Positions 8,313 to 17,063 are shown, counted from the first letter of the stretch. The stretch: 41,207 nt of DNA from Verrucomicrobiota bacterium (GCA_026397725.1 JAPLUI010000080.1:1-41207); one strand, 5' to 3'. The notes: generated from the sequence alone by a model not told the origin. Made by a program: numbers and translations.

Positions 8313-9014
8313 TCACGAAAGTTCTGGTAGCTGGCTCCCAGGATTCTCAACATGCACGTCGATCGGTACCAAGCTGCCGTCAGTCATGAAGATCAAGTTG
8401 CCGGTGTGGGCATCGGAGACGACCATTCCATTCGGATACTTCCACCGGTGCTTGCCGACCCGAATGGCACCCTGAAGCTCAAACCACTCAACAAGTTCAT
8501 CCTCGGATGGAGACCTGCCGATAATGTAGGGTTGCGAAATGACCAAAGACACCCCATCGGACGTTGAGACGATTCCCTCCAGTCTAATATCGTCTTCAAA
8601 AACCCGGTTGCACCAGATCAAATTCTGAACATAGTCCCTCAAAAACCAAGTGTGGCCGAAATGGGGAGGCTTGGTGATCTTGAATACCCTGCCGGACCGC
8701 TTTTTGAAGAACACTTGGTGTTCGAGTCCTCCGTTCAACAGCTTGAAGCCAGCGATGAGGTCATCGAGTTGAGCACTCGAAAGCACTCTTCCGGTCTCCT
8801 TTGCCCAGTGTAAAAGGGATTTGGACTCGGCACGGAACCATTCTTCCGCATCTGACGATGTACCTGCTGTGCGGTCAAACTGAGTTGCGCGGTCAAGGAG
8901 CTCTCCAAGCGTGCACGCAGCATCTCGCCGGGGTTCAGAACTTTGATCTGAACCCTGGTCGGAAATTTCTGCTGGCTGCTCGGCACTCTCATCGTTAGAC
9001 TTGGTCGTGTTCAA
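8313..9014 (-). CDS. Kinase-fold-like protein, mobile-element type
   Basis: A 233-residue protein. Residues 1-35 are polar and low complexity (Ser, Glu, Gln). The rest reads like a small atypical protein kinase fold: GGLEHQVFFKK then GRVFKITKPP could be the beta-strand pair with the ATP lysine, ELVEWFELQG resembles the helix before the catalytic loop, and SDAHTGNLIFMTDGSLVPID is a catalytic-loop/DFG-like block (H, N and the PID aspartate). I relate it by memory to the polyvalent protein kinase-like domains of phage and plasmid proteins; this is an inference. The start is uncertain: the frame offers only a TTG at 9014 and no ATG. Its base composition is lower in GC than its neighbours, consistent with transfer. 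Confidence 0.7.
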   Translation of the reverse strand: MNTTKSNDESAEQPAEISDQGSDQSSEPRRDAACTLGELLDRATQFDRTAGTSSDAEEWFRAESKSLLHWAKETGRVLSSAQLDDLIAGFKLLNGGLEHQVFFKKRSGRVFKITKPPHFGHTWFLRDYVQNLIWCNRVFEDDIRLEGIVSTSDGVSLVISQPYIIGRSPSEDELVEWFELQGAIRVGKHRWKYPNGMVVSDAHTGNLIFMTDGSLVPIDVHVENPGSQLPELS

Positions 9015-9587
9015 AGGGTCGATTGGGCGACACGGACAACCTAGCCCCAGCCCCCAGTCGAGTCAATTCCCAAATCAACAAAAACTCGTGACGGCCCCAG
9101 GTCACCTGACGGACTCGAAACGTCGGATGCGGATTCCAAGAGTTGAGCGCCACAGTCACTCCCTCAAACTTCAGTTGGGACACAGGGAACAAAAGGAATC
9201 AGATTAGACCAGATGATGGCAAGCCGCTCAATCAGTGGGTTCCTGCGAATGGCCAGATTATGCACCCGCACCTTTCGGCAAGCAGAGTGTCAGATGGTGT
9301 CAGAAAAGCCGCCATTCGGGGACAGATTTCGGGCCGGCTGTCGCCGGTCACAATCCAGGCGAGACGACAGTTCGAGGATGTCACGGGAAGTCCAGCCACC
9401 GGACAACGAGGTTCTCGCGGCATTCCTCGCCCGGCGCTGGGGCGCTCCCATCACTATTACCCGCCAGATCGCGAAAGGCGCCAAGGGCAACGTCAGGGCG
9501 GTGATGGCGGATTTGGAGATGTGGTTGGGGTAAGAATGCGACGCACCTGTGGAAGCGCTTCGCCAGGTTCGCGGTGGCAGTATCAAG
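9015..9587. other. No confident gene; possible degraded sequence
   Basis: This 573-bp stretch has only short overlapping frames. One plus-strand frame, ending at 9533, closes with a protein-like tail (EVLAAFLARRWGAPITITRQ, then IAKGAKGNVRAVMADLEMWL) but its earlier part is not convincing. It could be the decayed end of a mobile-element gene. I see no RNA gene. Confidence 0.4.
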
Positions 9588-10514
9588 TCACCGATGATGG
9601 CGGCGCAGGATGAACACCAGCAGTGTCAGCATCAGCATCTCCACACAGGCCGGTTCCGGGATGCCGGTCGTTTGCAGAATCCAATCCTTGTACGGATCCA
9701 CCAGCACGCCGCCTCCGGTGTCGCCGAAGCGGCCACCGTAGCCTTCGGTGAAGGTGTTGATGCCGACCAACTCCCAGCTTCCGTCCGCTTTCTGCCGCAG
9801 CGCAGCGCCGCCCGAATCGCCCGGGCCTATGATCGTCTCGACATCGTTGCCGAGGCTGCCGCCGGGCTGGCCAGTGGTGGCAGGAGCATCGAAGTCATAA
9901 AGGAAAACTTCCGCCCGACCGGATCCCTCGTCGTCGAGTCGGAAACTGTCGATGACGTTGGAGCCGAACCGGCGGTCCGTCAGGCTCGCGCTGGTGGTGT
10001 AGCCATAACTCCCGTAACCGGAGCGACCGAAGCCGACCAAGGTGATCACATCGCCGATCCCGGCCGCACCCAACGTCGGAAAGCTCATCCCCACAGGCAG
10101 CGGCACGGCCAGGTGCAGCAGCGCCAGATCGTCGTTCACCGAGGGATTGGCAAAACCCGTAAAGCTTGGAGGCGTGTATGCCCGGGCCACGCCAAACGAC
10201 CCATATCCCGGCAAATGGAAAGTCCCGCTCCACCCGGCATCCGGCAATCCATCGTCATTGAGATCCGCGTTGTGCCCGGCGGTCAGCACCCATTCCGAGG
10301 ACAAGGCCACCGCCGAGCCCCGGTAATTGACCGAACCGTTGGAAATCGCCAGCGCCCCGACAAAGGAAAACTCCCCCGCCGTGTCGAGCCGTCCACTCGG
10401 CGTGTCGGCGGGCAGCGCAGTCTCGCCGCCGGCGAGGATGGTGGCGATGGCGGCGGAGGAAACCTGACCTGTTAGCAAAACAAACCCGCACAGGCAGAGC
10501 CACCGGAGGTTCAT
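9588..10514 (-). CDS. Secreted trypsin-like serine protease with PEP-CTERM anchor
   Basis: A 308-residue protein of the S1 family. Residues 1-21 form a signal peptide (LCLCGFVLLTGQVSSA). The catalytic triad is visible: His81 in LTAGHN, Asp129 in NDDLALLHL and Ser234 in GPGDSGGA. The C-terminus carries a PEP-CTERM sorting signal: IPEPA (285-289), a hydrophobic helix (VEMLMLTLLVFIL) and a basic tail RRHHR. In species with exosortase such proteins are processed and delivered to the envelope or extracellular matrix together with exopolysaccharide. No exosortase gene is in the window. It stands alone on the minus strand in the accessory island. Confidence 0.92.
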   Translation of the reverse strand: MNLRWLCLCGFVLLTGQVSSAAIATILAGGETALPADTPSGRLDTAGEFSFVGALAISNGSVNYRGSAVALSSEWVLTAGHNADLNDDGLPDAGWSGTFHLPGYGSFGVARAYTPPSFTGFANPSVNDDLALLHLAVPLPVGMSFPTLGAAGIGDVITLVGFGRSGYGSYGYTTSASLTDRRFGSNVIDSFRLDDEGSGRAEVFLYDFDAPATTGQPGGSLGNDVETIIGPGDSGGAALRQKADGSWELVGINTFTEGYGGRFGDTGGGVLVDPYKDWILQTTGIPEPACVEMLMLTLLVFILRRHHR

Positions 10515-10581
10515 GTTGTTGTCTGGATTGTTATTGCGGTTCGCGACATGGCGGTTTTACCGGTTCTTCTTGAACGCATCC

Positions 10582-10800
10582 TCAGGCAATCCGAAGCTTC
10601 TGGATTTCAGCCGGCGCCGGATGGAACGGGTTGATCTTTTCCTGCTTGGCAAATGATAGCTGCGCCTCGACATTGGAACGAAGTTCCCGCAGGGCCGCCG
10701 CCTCGGTCGCACCGGTGCCGATCAGATCCATTTCCAGGGCATATGCCACCCAGAGCCCGTCTTCGGGGTATAGGATGGCGCGAAGTCGAAGCGTTTGCAT
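10582..10800 (-). CDS. Solitary HicB-like protein
   Basis: A 72-residue protein starting MQTLRLRAILYPEDGLWVAY. The pattern (short strand, E/DDG, WVAYALEMDL, then GATEAAALRELRSNVEAQL helix) is that of the HicB_like domain. HicB normally neutralises the HicA mRNA interferase, and its gene lies beside hicA. No HicA-like frame is visible on either side, so this is either an orphan antitoxin-like regulator or a member of the stand-alone HicB-like family. The C-terminal DNA-binding domain of full HicB is absent. I chose the ATG at 10800 because the upstream 22 codons are not conserved-looking. Confidence 0.75.
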   Translation of the reverse strand: MQTLRLRAILYPEDGLWVAYALEMDLIGTGATEAAALRELRSNVEAQLSFAKQEKINPFHPAPAEIQKLRIA

Positions 10801-10892
10801 GGCCGGAAAATAGAATTCCCCCGGCCGGGTTGCAAGGCCGGATATCAGCAGGCCTCCACGACACAACCCGTCGGGCAGGTTCTCCCATCAGA

Positions 10893-10956
10893 CCCGCCCG
10901 GAGCGTTCGATCCCGCATCTGCGGGACTACCAGCGCCGGGCGGGCTGTTTTTGGTT
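10893..10956 (+). terminator. Strong GC hairpin followed by a T run
   Basis: CCCGCCCGG (10893-10901) pairs with CCGGGCGGG (10936-10944) over 9 bp, with an inner hairpin (CCCGCATCTGCGGG), and is followed by TGTTTTTGG. It has the form of an intrinsic terminator on the plus strand, although no plus-strand gene lies directly upstream. It may instead be a repeat-derived structure. Confidence 0.5.
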
Positions 10957-11014
10957 TTGTGCGTCCATCTAACGGGCGTGAGCGGGACGGCGGCCGCCGA
11001 CCTGATTCTTTCTT

Positions 11015-11116
11015 CAATCCCAACGGGATTGTGTCCCAAAGCCCAAGGTTGGCCTGAGGCACGAAGGCCTACCTTGGGACAAGGCGCCCCAAATATTTTC
11101 AAGCCCAACGGGCTTG
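11015..11116 (+). repeat. Left REP cluster with three hairpins
   Basis: Hairpin 1 is CAATCCC-AAC-GGGATTG at 11015-11031. Hairpin 2 has the stem CCAAGGT/ACCTTGG at 11043-11077. Hairpin 3 is CAAGCCC-AAC-GGGCTTG at 11100-11116. Hairpins 1 and 3 share the AAC loop and differ by a compensatory change (T:A to G:C), so the structure appears conserved. Confidence 0.85.
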
Positions 11117-11165
11117 TGTCGGGGATCGCGGTTTGTTATCCTGATATCATCACCCCCATCTGATC

Positions 11166-11621
11166 ATGCCCCGATCCCTCTCCGCGGTGTATCTGCATTT
11201 GGTTTTCTCGACCAAGGACCGAGAGCCGTGGCTGCGGGAGCCGTCATTGCGTGCCGAGGTGCATGCCTTTCTCGGCGGCGTGTCGAAACAATTGGATTGC
11301 ATGCCGGTGATTGTCGGCGGGGTTGATGACCATGTGCATCTGTTAGCTCGATTCGGGCGCGGCATCGCGCAAGCGGACTGGGTAAAGGAGTTGAAACGGG
11401 TGTCGAGCCGCTGGATCAAGGAGCGCGACCGGCAGATGGCGGATTTTTCCTGGCAGGGTGGCTATGGAGTGTTCTCGGTGAGTCCATCGGCACTGGGTGC
11501 CGTGGAGTGCTATATTGCCGGGCAGGAGGAGCATCATCGGAAGGTGTCGTTTCAGGACGAGTTCCGGGCCTTTCTGCGCAAGCACGGAGTGGAGTGGGAC
11601 GAGCGATATGTTTGGCATTGA
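11166..11621 (+). CDS. REP-associated tyrosine transposase (Y1/HUH, IS200-like)
   Basis: A 151-residue single-strand DNA transposase of the Y1_Tnp family. The N-terminus SAVYLHLVFSTKDRE is typical of the family. The HUH motif is His56-Val-His58 in GGVDDHVHLL, and the nucleophilic tyrosine is Tyr116 in VECYIAGQEEHHRK, where the HH and acidic residues follow as in RAYT proteins. Such enzymes cut and join the foot of DNA hairpins as single strands and spread REP sequences. Flanking REP hairpins in inverted orientation are its likely substrates. All catalytic residues are present, so the protein should be active. Confidence 0.93.
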   Translation: MPRSLSAVYLHLVFSTKDREPWLREPSLRAEVHAFLGGVSKQLDCMPVIVGGVDDHVHLLARFGRGIAQADWVKELKRVSSRWIKERDRQMADFSWQGGYGVFSVSPSALGAVECYIAGQEEHHRKVSFQDEFRAFLRKHGVEWDERYVWH

Positions 11622-11640
11622 AACAGGCCATTCTGGACGC

Positions 11641-11735
11641 AACCCCGTTGGGGTTGGTGGATATGGGGGAATTTCCCCAAGGTAGCGGCGTGCCGCCGCA
11701 ACCTTGGGCTTTGGGACACAATCCCGTTGGGATTG
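11641..11735 (-). repeat. Right REP cluster, inverted
   Basis: The reverse complement of the left cluster: 37 of 37 bp match 11015-11051, followed inward by a hairpin with stem CCAAGGT/ACCTTGG, as on the left but with a different loop, and by AACCCC-GTT-GGGGTT at 11641-11655. Confidence 0.85.
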
Positions 11736-11959
11736 TTAGAGCCCTCCTTCGCACTCCCCTGTCCGTTGGCGGGTATCTGGATGAATTCAAATGGCATGAT
11801 TCATTTTGGAAAATTATTTTCGTCTGGGGCTGGCGCCCCTGAACCCCGTTGCTTCTTCAATTCATAATTCAAAATTCATAATCCAAAATTTCTCTATCTT
11901 CCGCTCACTTCATTGCTGCGCTCGTCCCTCGCTTGCTATTCAGTTCGCTGCCTGCTGTT

Positions 11960-14945
11960 TCATGGGACTGAACTGCGGGCCACCCGGAACCCGATGTGGA
12001 TGCTGAGGCTCGACGGGTAGGCGCTGTAGCGGCTCGCGACACGGCAGTAGGGCGCTGAGTTCTCCCAACCGGCACCCCGGATCCCCTTGCTCTCGCCCGC
12101 GCCCGAAGCAGGACCGCGAGGATCCGTCTGCGAACCCGCGGTATAGCTGTAAAGCCAATCCCAAGGCCACTCCCACACATTCCCCGCCATGTCATACAGC
12201 CCAAATCCGTTAGGAGCGAAACTCCCCACCGGAGAGGTGTAGGGCTCCGCTCCAGTCGCGTAGGTCGGATGGCAACCCCGCGTCGGACTCACGTCGTAAG
12301 CGTAGTAAGGGTAGGACGAAGAGCTGTTATAGTTCGCCCGGCTGTGCGTGATGGTATTGCCCCACGGAAAGTTCTGCGCACTCAGCCCGCCACGCGCCGC
12401 CTTCTCCCATTCGGCCTCCGTTGGCAGGCGGTAGCCGTTGGCGGACCAATTGCAGACCACCGCGCTGTTATCGGTCGTTCGGTAGACCGCTCCGGCAAGC
12501 ATGTAACAGGGCGTCAGTCCCGCCATCTCGCTCTTGGCATTGCACCACCTCACCATCTGATACCATGAAATGGAATGCACCGGATGATTGTCCGCCTTGC
12601 CCGCCCCTCTGCCGCTCAGGTCCGTGTATCCGTGCGTCACCGCCCAGTCCCGCACCGTCCGCCAATCCAACCACGTCACCTCCGTGCGCCCCATGTAGAA
12701 ACCACTCACATAGACCGAATGCACCGGTGTGGCGATGCCCGTCTGTCCCATCTCGAAACTCCCCGCCGGGATGTAGGAAAAGCCGCTGAGCGGCGTGCCC
12801 GCATTGTAGGTGGTCACGGTGAATGCGGGTGATGTCACCGTCTCCGTCCCCGCCCGGGCACGTAATGTGTAGGTGCCGGCGTTGCCGGAGGTGACATTGG
12901 GAATCGTGATCTGGCCGGAGGTCTGGCCGGGCAGCAGGATGCCATTGTGCAACCACTGGTAGAATATGGCGCCCTCGCCACCCTGCGCCTGGCCTTGCAA
13001 ACTCAAGGTACCGCCGAGCGCCACACTCACCGCCTGCGGGCCTGTTGGCAAGGTGAAGGTGAGCGCCTCGGGCGGCGGATAGCTCCATTCCCAGCCTCGG
13101 CTAAAGAGTCGGAAGGGGTCGAACGCCGGCAGGTATGATTGGTCCACGCCAATGATGCTGAGACCCGCGTTGAGATCAATGAATGTGCCCAAAGTGCCCT
13201 GCACTTCAAGGTCCGATCCAATCTGGACGCGGCCATTCGAGGGCGTGAAAGAAAAACTGCCGGTCGCCGTCAACTCCGCTTCAACCCGGCGAGAGACATT
13301 GACATAAAATCCGAGGAGGCTTTCCAAGCGGACGTCGATCTGAGGCACCACGCTCAACTTCGCATTCGCGGTGCCACCTCCTGCGACAGTGAGCGGCACC
13401 ACATCCAGAGTGACCGCATTGGGGCCTTGTGTCCATGCAACCCTGGGGCTGGCGTCCTTGCTATAGCTGGCTCCCGCGCTCACGGAGATATGCCCCCGCA
13501 ATCCGGCACGCAGGGTCAGGGCGGCGTTGGCTTCGGCCTCAAACTTGATCTTGGTGCTGTATGTGAAATCCAGCCACACCGGCACGATGCCAATGGCACC
13601 CACGAAGACGAGCTTGGTGACCGGCGCGTGCAGTTCCCACTCCTTCTCTTTTTCCGTCCCCGCGGGGCGATAAGTCAGCTCCGGCACCAGCGCGGCCTCA
13701 ATGTCGCCTCGGGACTGAATGCTGGCCCGCTGGACGGCAAAACCCTTGGTTTCCAAGGCGATCTCCAGCGAGGGAGTGTACCAGATATTGGCCTCGGGCA
13801 GGGACACGCCGAACTTGGGGTTGCCCGGCAGATTCAATGGCCCGGCACCATCCTTATTGATCCCCATGCGGGGGAAAACCATGTTGAAGCTGATCTGCGC
13901 GGCGGGCTGGATGGTGCCCGCGTCGTCCAGATCATAGACCACGGAATCGGCGGAGGGCGTCGCTGTGCCTTCCTCCACGATCTCAGCCAAGGGCACGTCC
14001 GTGGTCATCAGCGTGAGCTGCTTGATGGCCGGGGCGTCGCTCACGCTGAGGATTTTCCGATAGAAAATATCGGTGAGTTTCACCGGTGTCAGGTTGGCCA
14101 GATAGGCGCCCGCCGCAAACACGGGCGCGGTGGCTCCGGTATAGGCGATGATCACCCGGTCGGTTAGAACGGACTCGATCGACCAGGGATCGGGCGCATC
14201 CATCGGCACCGGTCCCGTTGGCTTGGCCAGCGCGGCGGTGGGCGTGGCAGGGATCTGCTGCCCGGCACGCTGGGCCGCAGGCGAGCCGAACACATAGAGA
14301 TTCGGAACCACTTTCGGCAGCACCTCCAAGGTGAAACTAAACGTGTGGGTGACGCTGTGACCCAGGGTATCGGCCATGGTGAGCGTAACCGGCACGGTCG
14401 CCCCATACGCACCCAAGGCCGCGTCGCCGCTGTCGTAGGTCAGCACGTTGTCCACAAAGGTCAGGCCGGGCGCGCCGATGGAGAGCGCCGCGCCATTGCC
14501 CAAGGTCAGGCGGATGCTGGCGGGATCAATCCCGCTGGCGTCGCCTAACAGAAAGTGCAGGTCTTCGAAGCGCCGCACGGCATAGGCATCCTCGCCGGGG
14601 AACTGGTCCACGATCACCGGCACCTGCTCGTCGATGGGCTCGATGCGGAAGAATTCGTTCGCCGCCTGGACGAAGGTGTGGCCGATGGCCAGCCCGGCGG
14701 CGGTTTGCGGGTAGCCGGAGACGGTGCTCCAATGCTCGAGATCGGTGGAGCGCTGCAACGTATAGTTCCGCCCCGGGAATGGTCTCGAAATAGAACTTCC
14801 GCGCGGCGGCCGTGGTGTCGGCGGAAAAATCGAATTGGCTTTCAATCTGCGGCACTTCGGCGGCGGATGCAGGCATAAGTTGCCACGCGGCGATGAGGGC
14901 GCAACCAAGGCTGCGGAGGAGACTGGCTAGATGGTGGAGCATCAT
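11960..14945 (-). CDS. Secreted Ig/formylglycine-generating-enzyme-like fusion protein, frameshifted near its start
   Basis: A protein of about 994 residues once the frame is repaired. It begins at 14945 (MMLHHLASLLRSLGCALIAA, signal peptide), then reads FDFSADTTAAARKFYFETIPG. One extra G in the run at 14771-14774 shifts the frame; the sequence then continues as RNYTLQRSTDLEHWSTVSG, a verrucomicrobial envelope-protein motif. A long beta-rich region follows, then an Ig-like domain (about 250-340 residues from the end: GGTLSLQGQAQGG to GNAGTYTLRARAG). The last ~230 residues are an FGE-sulfatase/SUMF1-like domain: GSFEMGQ, GFYMGRTEVT, YRLPTEAEWEKAARGG, NVWEW and HIGFRVARS. That fold is shared by true formylglycine-generating enzymes and by many non-catalytic carbohydrate- or protein-binding proteins; I cannot confirm activity. 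An alternative start in the second frame would be 14908 but lacks a signal peptide. Confidence 0.85.
14771..14774 (-). other. Frameshift site in a G run
   Basis: On the coding strand ATT CCC GGG G CGG AAC TAT changes from the frame with the signal peptide to the frame with the rest of the protein. Removing one G restores a single frame. It could be a mutation, a phase-variable run or a sequencing/assembly error. Confidence 0.75.
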
Positions 14946-15087
14946 GGAATCGGCAGGTTTGTAGTTGGCGCCGGAATGGTATTTGAGGCCAGGTTCATGA
15001 CGAAAGGCCCCCCCTTCGTTTATCGCAATCGCGCCATGTTGCCAAGTTCTTTCAAACTTCTTCAAAAAAAAGCTCTCGGAGGGACTG

Positions 15088-15120
15088 CCGCCGGGTTCAA
15101 ATCCCTGCCTATTCCCGCCA
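15088..15120 (+). other. Orphan tRNA 3' end (possible attachment site)
   Basis: The segment reads like the T arm and acceptor 3' strand of a tRNA: CCGGG-TTCAAAT-CCCTG, then CCTATTCCC, discriminator G and CCA at 15118-15120. No matching 5' half (GGGAATA) lies upstream and no anticodon arm can be folded. Partial 3' tRNA copies of this kind arise at the distal end of elements that integrate into tRNA genes. It does not match the tRNA-Ser at 7928. Confidence 0.6.
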
Positions 15121-15557
15121 TTTCGGATGAACGTGACAAGATTCGGCATAAACAGGCACGGTGGAGTCTTCGGGCGATTAGAGTTTGTGATAGATTGGCG
15201 ACAAAACGAGCGTTTAAATGCGTCGCAACCCGTTGAAGATGAGTAGTAAATCTATTAGGCGTGGCGACAAAGTCCTCGGGTCCCCCCACCCCCATCCAAA
15301 TCATGTGAAAGGTGTTTTTTCAGCTTTACACTTTTTTCACGTCGAAAACTGCTAGAAAACGGGCATTTTCCGAGTGGGTGAACCGAGCCACAGGCATACG
15401 ACCATAAGGGATATAAGCGTTTCAGGCACGTCAACCTGATGGGTTCTGGTTGACTCACGCTTCGCTGCTCACCAGCGAGTTAGAGTTTACGATGGGCACG
15501 CCTACCACGGTGTCAGGCAGAGACGGAGCGCCGCAGTTGCCCCAACGCCCGACACGT
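15121..15557. other. Intergenic region, AT-richer, no gene seen
   Basis: About 437 bp between the tRNA-like fragment and the three-gene unknown operon. It has several poly-A/T tracts (around 15311-15345) and a lower GC content than its neighbours. The short frames here are not convincing. It may be the downstream junction of an integrated element. Confidence 0.45.
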
Positions 15558-16076
15558 TCAAGAAGCAGAATTCCGCTGCCGCACATCGAATCGGATTTCA
15601 CCCAGAGAAGCCATTGCTGTGTCAATATCCCGCCAGGCAGTGAGAAGGTGTGCCAGCCGGGATTCCGGGGTGGACGGGAGTGTCGGGCCTGAGCGATTCC
15701 GCGCCAGTACCGCGAGGTGCCGCTGGACGAATGGGGATGCCATGGCGCCATCCGCGCCGCCGGCCGCAGCGGTGACAAGCTCGGCCGCAGCGTCGAGTGC
15801 CGCCCGCAATTGCTCGCCCACCCCTAAACGGATCTGCCGAAGCTCCGCATCCAACTGCGCATGCCGGATGCGGAGCGCCAGGGGATGTCCGATGGCGGCT
15901 TGTTCCTCTCTCAACCACCGCGCTTCCATACCGTCGCCACTCCCCTGGAGCAAGCCGGGAAGCTCGTCAGCGCGGGCGACTGTGATGGCGAGGGTGTCCA
16001 ACTGAGCTTGCAGCGTGTCGGCCCGCTCCACGGTCTGACGGAAGTTTTCTATCCGGGTATCGGTTGCGGTGTTCAT
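15558..16076 (-). CDS. Uncharacterised helical protein of the island
   Basis: A 172-residue protein starting MNTATDTRIENFRQTVERAD. It is rich in Ala, Leu, Glu, Gln and Arg and is predicted by eye to be almost entirely alpha-helical, with a possible coiled coil at residues 5-35. No signal peptide, membrane segment or catalytic motif is visible. Its start lies 11 bp after the stop of the next gene upstream, which has the same design (N-terminal FR--V--A-TL-A-L-TL helix), so the two are probably co-transcribed paralogues. I do not recognise the family. Confidence 0.65.
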   Translation of the reverse strand: MNTATDTRIENFRQTVERADTLQAQLDTLAITVARADELPGLLQGSGDGMEARWLREEQAAIGHPLALRIRHAQLDAELRQIRLGVGEQLRAALDAAAELVTAAAGGADGAMASPFVQRHLAVLARNRSGPTLPSTPESRLAHLLTAWRDIDTAMASLGEIRFDVRQRNSAS

Positions 16077-16087
16077 GGTGTCGGGAA

Positions 16088-16726
16088 TCAGCGGTTGGTG
16101 AGCACTTTGCGGAATGCGTCGCAGGCGGCACCCATGCGCTTTGCCTCGGCCTCGATTTGCGGCAGGGCGGCAAGGGTGGCATCCAGCGCGGCAATCGCCG
16201 ACTTCGCAGCACCGACCTGCTTTTCCAGCGCCTCCGATTGCAGCCAGGAACCCGGCCATGCGGCATCCAGTGCGTCGTGTTGGGCGACCGCCATGGTGCG
16301 GGTTCGGCACGCTTGCACTGCGAGAGTGGTCGCACGGTCGGTCTTGGAGTCTTCAGGTTCCGGTTGCACGGACCTGAGCGTATCGGCAAGACCGGCGACG
16401 GCAGCATCCGTTGCTCCGGTCACAAGATCCTTGGCCTCGGTGAACGCGGCTATACAGATCTCGACCGAGCCGGAAAGCAGCCCGGAGATGTCGGCTCGCA
16501 AGCGAGGCTCGCGGATACGCTTGACGGCGACGGCTTCCTCGGCCCGAGTGAGTTCGCCCAGTGACTTCCGCGCTTCCGCCTCATCGCGGCAGTCGCCCAT
16601 GCGGGCCTTGATAGAGTCAAGATCGCGGATCGCGGTGTGGAGGGTGGAGAGTTCAGCGTGGAGCGTTCCGGCTTGGTTGACGATGGAGCGGAAGGCGTCG
16701 ATTTGGGGAGTTGTTTGGTGTGTCAT
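16088..16726 (-). CDS. Uncharacterised helical protein, paralogue of its neighbour
   Basis: A 212-residue, all-helical protein starting MTHQTTPQIDAFRSIVNQAG. The N-terminal pattern (I-x-x-FR-x-x-V-x-x-A-x-TL-x-A-x-L-x-TL) matches that of the next gene, suggesting an old duplication. It is rich in Ala and Asp/Glu and has no signal peptide or known motif. It could be a structural or scaffolding protein of a plasmid, phage or integrative element; that is inference from location only. Confidence 0.65.
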   Translation of the reverse strand: MTHQTTPQIDAFRSIVNQAGTLHAELSTLHTAIRDLDSIKARMGDCRDEAEARKSLGELTRAEEAVAVKRIREPRLRADISGLLSGSVEICIAAFTEAKDLVTGATDAAVAGLADTLRSVQPEPEDSKTDRATTLAVQACRTRTMAVAQHDALDAAWPGSWLQSEALEKQVGAAKSAIAALDATLAALPQIEAEAKRMGAACDAFRKVLTNR

Positions 16727-16784
16727 TACACCAACCGTGCCGTGTCAACGAATCGTCGGTTTTATTTCCGCCGATTCGTATCTG

Positions 16785-17063
16785 CTATGCCTCGGGACGC
16801 GTCGCCTTGCCCGGTGCCGCGTCGCCCTGCCCGTCGCGGGTCAGGACCGGGCGAGCGCGGTTCAAGCCGGTGATGGCCCTGGCGACGGCCTCCGCGCCCT
16901 TGCGGTCAACCGTGACGGCGAGCAGTTCACCGTTCACGACCACCGCCCAGTTGCGCGTGGCGTATCCATCGGCTTTCCGGTAGCGGGTGTCTGCATATTC
17001 ATGGGGATTCTTGCGCTTCTTGATTTGGTTAGAGACGCGGGTTCGCGCACCGTTCACGGCCAT
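16785..17063 (-). CDS. Small basic protein, first gene of the unknown operon
   Basis: A 92-residue protein starting MAVNGARTRVSNQIKKRKNP. The N-terminal 25 residues are highly basic. The middle, YATRNWAVVVNGELLAVTVD followed by RKGAEAVARAI, looks like a compact alpha/beta fold. It lies 58 bp upstream of the 212-residue gene in the same direction. Its first 24 codons and upstream region are duplicated next to tRNA-Ser (8048-8190). I do not recognise the family; a DNA-binding role would fit the basic N-terminus but is a guess. Confidence 0.65.
   Translation of the reverse strand: MAVNGARTRVSNQIKKRKNPHEYADTRYRKADGYATRNWAVVVNGELLAVTVDRKGAEAVARAITGLNRARPVLTRDGQGDAAPGKATRPEA

Larger units (their letters stand above)
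11015..11735. mobile_element. REP/RAYT unit: transposase between inverted REP elements
   Basis: The unit has a REP cluster at each end and a Y1 transposase gene in the middle. The left end 11015-11051 and the right end 11699-11735 are perfect 37-bp inverted repeats of each other. Each contains the hairpin CAATCCC-AAC-GGGATTG. This organisation is what is expected for a REP-associated tyrosine transposase (RAYT) locus or an IS200/IS605-like element with subterminal hairpins. Confidence 0.85.

Noticed and set aside
13139..14167. A 342-codon plus-strand frame opposite the FGE-like fusion gene
   Set aside because: No domain or credible start, and the opposite strand carries clear Ig and FGE-like domains.
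15062..15304. A minus-strand 80-codon frame ending GIGRDLNPAAVPP
   Set aside because: This is the translation artefact of the tRNA-like 3' end on the other strand, not a protein.
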